From an uncultured Actinomycetes bacterium (lineage in GTDB: Bacteria; Actinomycetota; Actinomycetes; Nanopelagicales; Nanopelagicaceae): DNA of 6,883 bases. The stretch's first letter is position 1. Every line of letters begins with the position of its first letter. Below the pieces are notes generated by a model. The model ran no database searches. It saw nothing but the letters and a program-made list of their open reading frames with translations, and had not been told where the DNA came from. The stretch spans positions 1 through 6,883 of the forward strand of contig CAIMXQ010000129.1 of NCBI GenBank assembly GCA_903845465.1, given 5' to 3'. The translations under genes and the position numbers were made by a program. This document shows positions 5,803 through 6,883 of this stretch, one piece after another.

Positions 5803-6883
5803 CTATTTCTTCTTAGGAGTGCTTTTCTTTGGAGCGGCCTTGCGGATAGTTTTAGTTGTCGTTCTCGCCTTCACTGTTGATGCACGAACCTGACGCTTCT
5901 CTTCCTTTGCTCTGAATTCAGAGAGAATGCGATCAAAGTCGATCTGAATATCGAGGTCTGGCTCTGCAAATGTTGGAAGTGGCGCGCTTCCACGGCGGCG
6001 ATAGCGTCGTATGGCAAGTGTTCCAAAGAACACTGCTGCCACGACAACTGCGGCGATGCTAAAGATCATTGGCAGGGATGCAATCGAGTCATTAACAATC
6101 TTGGATGACACAATCTTGTCGATGGAGTTGCTTGAATCTGTCACAGCAATCGCTGCCGCTTTAGCTGCTTCGATAGCTGCTTCATTAGCTGTTGCTACCT
6201 TGTCTGCATTTGATGCATCGGTGCGGTGCTGAGTAACAACGAGTGCCGCCTGATCTGCAATGACCTTAGCTTTCTGCGCCTCTACCTGAGCAACGGTGAG
6301 ATCGTTCAATTTGGCAGTAACAAGTGATTGCGTACTTCTGAGTTTCTGGGTGAGAACATTCTTTGCATGCTCCGCACTGGCCAATGACTGACGATGAGAG
6401 GCAAGCTGATCTTGCATGGTGCGAATCTTCTCTTGAAGTGTTCTACCGGCCGCGACCTTTGCCTCAAGTACTGTCTTAACCTTTTGGAATTGGGCAAGTG
6501 CCTTCTCGGCAACTTTTGCTGCAATATCAGCCGCACGTTGATCCTGGGTATAGCGAGCGACGGCTTGATCAGCCAATTGCTTTAACTTCGCAATATCGGC
6601 AGCGCCAGCAGTTGTTTGGATATCTGCGCCAAAAGGAGAGTTATCTACAGTAAAAGGCTTCTCTGTTGAGATTAGATTCTTAATTCCAGCTGCAGTCTTG
6701 TATGCAGCTGTCGCATTCTCTGCAATCACTTTGCTTCGTGCTGCCGCATCCTTCTTCTCTGCTGCTGCTTGAGCTGCAGTATCTGCAGCAACCTTTACCG
6801 AGTTATAAGTAGCAACGTAGGTCGAGATCTCGATACGAGTCTTCTCATACTGCTTAATTGATGCGTCCAGGTCTTGTTGTGTA
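5803..6883 (-). CDS. Ala-rich coiled-coil protein with C-terminal membrane anchor, partial at N-terminus
   Basis: I do not recognise the family. The frame runs unbroken from the right edge of the window to a TAG at 5805-5803, giving at least 359 residues with the true start outside. The GTG at 6729 is most likely an internal Val codon, because the 51 codons before it are open and of the same Ala/Lys/Gln-rich type (for example TAAQAAAEKKDAAARS). Layout: a long helical, heptad-like region rich in Ala, Lys, Gln and Glu (window edge to about 6115); one transmembrane helix (about 6072-6010, MIFSIAAVVVAAVFFGTLAI); a stop-transfer cluster RRYRRRG; an acidic patch (FAEPDLDIQIDFD); and a basic tail ending KKSTPKKK. 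By the positive-inside rule the coiled coil would be outside the membrane and the tail in the cytoplasm. A stalk, adhesin or envelope-spanning role is only a guess. Confidence 0.8.
   Translation of the reverse strand, partial: TQQDLDASIKQYEKTRIEISTYVATYNSVKVAADTAAQAAAEKKDAAARSKVIAENATAAYKTAAGIKNLISTEKPFTVDNSPFGADIQTTAGAADIAKLKQLADQAVARYTQDQRAADIAAKVAEKALAQFQKVKTVLEAKVAAGRTLQEKIRTMQDQLASHRQSLASAEHAKNVLTQKLRSTQSLVTAKLNDLTVAQVEAQKAKVIADQAALVVTQHRTDASNADKVATANEAAIEAAKAAAIAVTDSSNSIDKIVSSKIVNDSIASLPMIFSIAAVVVAAVFFGTLAIRRYRRRGSAPLPTFAEPDLDIQIDFDRILSEFRAKEEKRQVRASTVKARTTTKTIRKAAPKKSTPKKK
6010..6072 (-). other. Transmembrane helix and stop-transfer region of the coiled-coil protein
   Basis: These codons give about 21 hydrophobic residues, from the Pro-Met-Ile-Phe-Ser start to the Leu-Ala-Ile end, followed directly by five Arg in seven residues. 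This is the only membrane segment in the visible part of the protein and fixes its likely orientation, with the long coiled coil outside and the short acidic-then-basic tail inside. A signal peptide would be expected in the part beyond the window. Confidence 0.7.

Noticed and set aside
5791..5814. AAGAAG...CTTCTT inverted repeat as a terminator
   Set aside because: It is explained by Lys codons at the 3' ends of the two convergent genes. The 12-base loop and AT-rich 6-bp stem would be very weak.
6011..6232. Plus-strand 73-codon Ala-rich frame opposite the coiled-coil gene
   Set aside because: Ala-rich composition on both strands follows from GC-containing repeats of GCA/GCT codons. There is no SD and it lies inside a better-supported gene.
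6727..6729. GTG 6729 as the true start of the coiled-coil protein
   Set aside because: The frame is open for 51 further codons to the window edge with the same composition, so this codon is most likely an internal Val and the gene is truncated by the window.
1..6883. Mobile element, phage, CRISPR or defence system
   Set aside because: There are no transposase or integrase motifs, no terminal repeats, no spaced direct repeats and no nuclease or toxin domains. All large frames are housekeeping, transport or envelope genes of similar composition.

Overview
The window looks like a stretch of a compact, streamlined actinobacterial chromosome. Base composition is close to balanced (about 47-48% G+C by eye), gaps are tiny or absent, and promoters sit directly on start codons. 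The protein styles (Ala/Lys-rich coiled-coil surface protein, FKBP with an N-terminal hydrophobic segment, GH13 alpha-glucosidase, TRIC-like channel) resemble freshwater Actinobacteria of the acI/Nanopelagicales type. That placement is inference from style and memory, not from a marker gene.

Layout, left to right. (1) argG (+, 38-1366) encodes the long, E. coli-like form of argininosuccinate synthase and has an apparently leaderless start. (2) An FKBP-type peptidyl-prolyl isomerase (+) follows. Its usual-looking start is ATG 1443, but an uninterrupted in-frame signal-peptide-like segment runs back to 1362. There a good Shine-Dalgarno sequence faces an ATT codon that overlaps the argG stop. 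(3) A GH13 alpha-glucosidase (-, 3549-1855) converges on the FKBP gene with 7 bases between the stops. (4) A 204-base divergent intergenic region (3550-3753) holds a leaderless-type -10 box for the glucosidase, a 25-codon minus-strand mini-ORF with a strong SD, and two small hairpins upstream of the permease. (5) An APC-superfamily amino-acid permease (+, 3754-5187) is followed almost immediately by (6) a TRIC/UPF0126-family membrane protein (+, annotated from TTG 5209, probably starting further upstream). (7) A coiled-coil, membrane-anchored protein of unknown role (-) ends base-to-base against gene 6 and runs off the right edge, so its N-terminus is missing.

The genes do not form one pathway. 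argG+FKBP and permease+TRIC look like two short co-transcribed pairs, and the glucosidase is a single gene. Together they suggest an osmotrophic heterotroph that makes arginine, imports amino acids and hydrolyses alpha-glucosides. I see no mobile element, CRISPR array, phage gene, tRNA or rRNA.

I found no convincing new multi-gene system. The most interesting signal is in translation initiation. At both same-strand gene junctions the codon best placed after the Shine-Dalgarno sequence is a near-cognate one (ATT and ATA), one base from ATG, touching or overlapping the upstream stop. The FKBP gene also carries a second strong ribosome-binding site just after its hydrophobic segment, which could give secreted and cytosolic forms.
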